From Verrucomicrobiota bacterium (lineage in GTDB: Bacteria > Verrucomicrobiota > Verrucomicrobiia > Limisphaerales > AAA164-E04), in the NCBI GenBank assembly GCA_027619545.1, contig JAQCFT010000013.1:1-33535 (forward strand): DNA of 33,535 nucleotides, written 5' to 3'. The notes under the pieces are model-generated. The model had not been told where the DNA came from. It made no database searches and was given only the letters and a program-made list of their open reading frames with translations. This document shows positions 33,421 through 33,535 of this stretch, piece by piece (position 1 is the stretch's first letter; each line of letters opens with the position of its first letter). Position numbers and translations under genes: made by a program.

Positions 33421-33535
33421 TCCTTGTGGTATTCGAATTCAAAAATGCCTTACAAAGGAAAAAACCCTGGCGTGATGGATGTGCACGGTTGGTCAAGCGG
33501 AGGGAAATTGAATGCCTTGGGCTTACCGAAACGGA

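Overview
The window most resembles a chromosome segment of the PVC superphylum, probably Verrucomicrobiota. The signs are a long-leader type IV prepilin-like protein with the H-x9-DG motif, PQQ-like propeller proteins beginning WNQFRGPTGQG, a four-EF-hand GRPAGGPP-rich secreted protein, intermediate GC, and few Shine-Dalgarno sites. This is inferred from protein style, not from a phylogenetic marker. No rRNA, tRNA, CRISPR array, transposase or phage gene was seen.

Layout. (1) 1-3062 (+): the end of an exopolysaccharide cluster, with the C-terminus of an outer-membrane beta-barrel, a Wza/GumB-type export protein and a fused Wzz/GumC plus tyrosine autokinase. (2) 3082-5440 (-): a solitary Zn/Mn-type substrate-binding lipoprotein-like protein behind a DtxR-like palindrome, and a secreted PQQ-like propeller protein. 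(3) 5606-6439 (+): a secreted cysteine-rich protein with six 18-residue repeats followed by two HMA-like domains, ended by a strong terminator. (4) 13780-6500 (-): a run of a 1152-residue protein that I read as PPi-dependent PEP carboxykinase, a UvrD/PcrA helicase, hypoxanthine phosphoribosyltransferase, MoaD, MoaE and a DUF493/YbeD protein. (5) 13952-17902 (+): a tightly overlapping housekeeping operon of CPBP protease, thiL, tsaE, tsaB and alr. (6) 17984-23752: a secreted metallophosphoesterase (+), two small unknown proteins (-), a secreted CocE/NonD hydrolase (+) and fabI (+) with a textbook terminator. (7) 23918-27278 (+): a periplasmic quinohemoprotein dehydrogenase, a repeat-filled gap and a membrane-anchored alpha/beta hydrolase. 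(8) 30602-27435 (-): an EF-hand protein, a LytS-type histidine kinase and a LytTR response regulator. (9) 30603-31112: a repeat-rich intergenic stretch. (10) 31113-32105 (-): galE. (11) 32414-33307 (+): a prepilin-like protein, then a gap with two more short repeats.

Working together: the export/kinase pair and galE (UDP-galactose supply) fit cell-surface polysaccharide production. MoaD and MoaE are the two subunits of molybdopterin synthase. TsaB and TsaE belong to the t6A tRNA modification pathway. The kinase/regulator pair is translationally coupled, and the EF-hand gene just upstream may be part of the same unit. The most unusual items are the Cys-repeat/HMA protein, the large putative PPi-PEPCK, and a family of short intergenic repeats, two copies of which face each other around an inverted 7-bp-unit array at 26057-26261.
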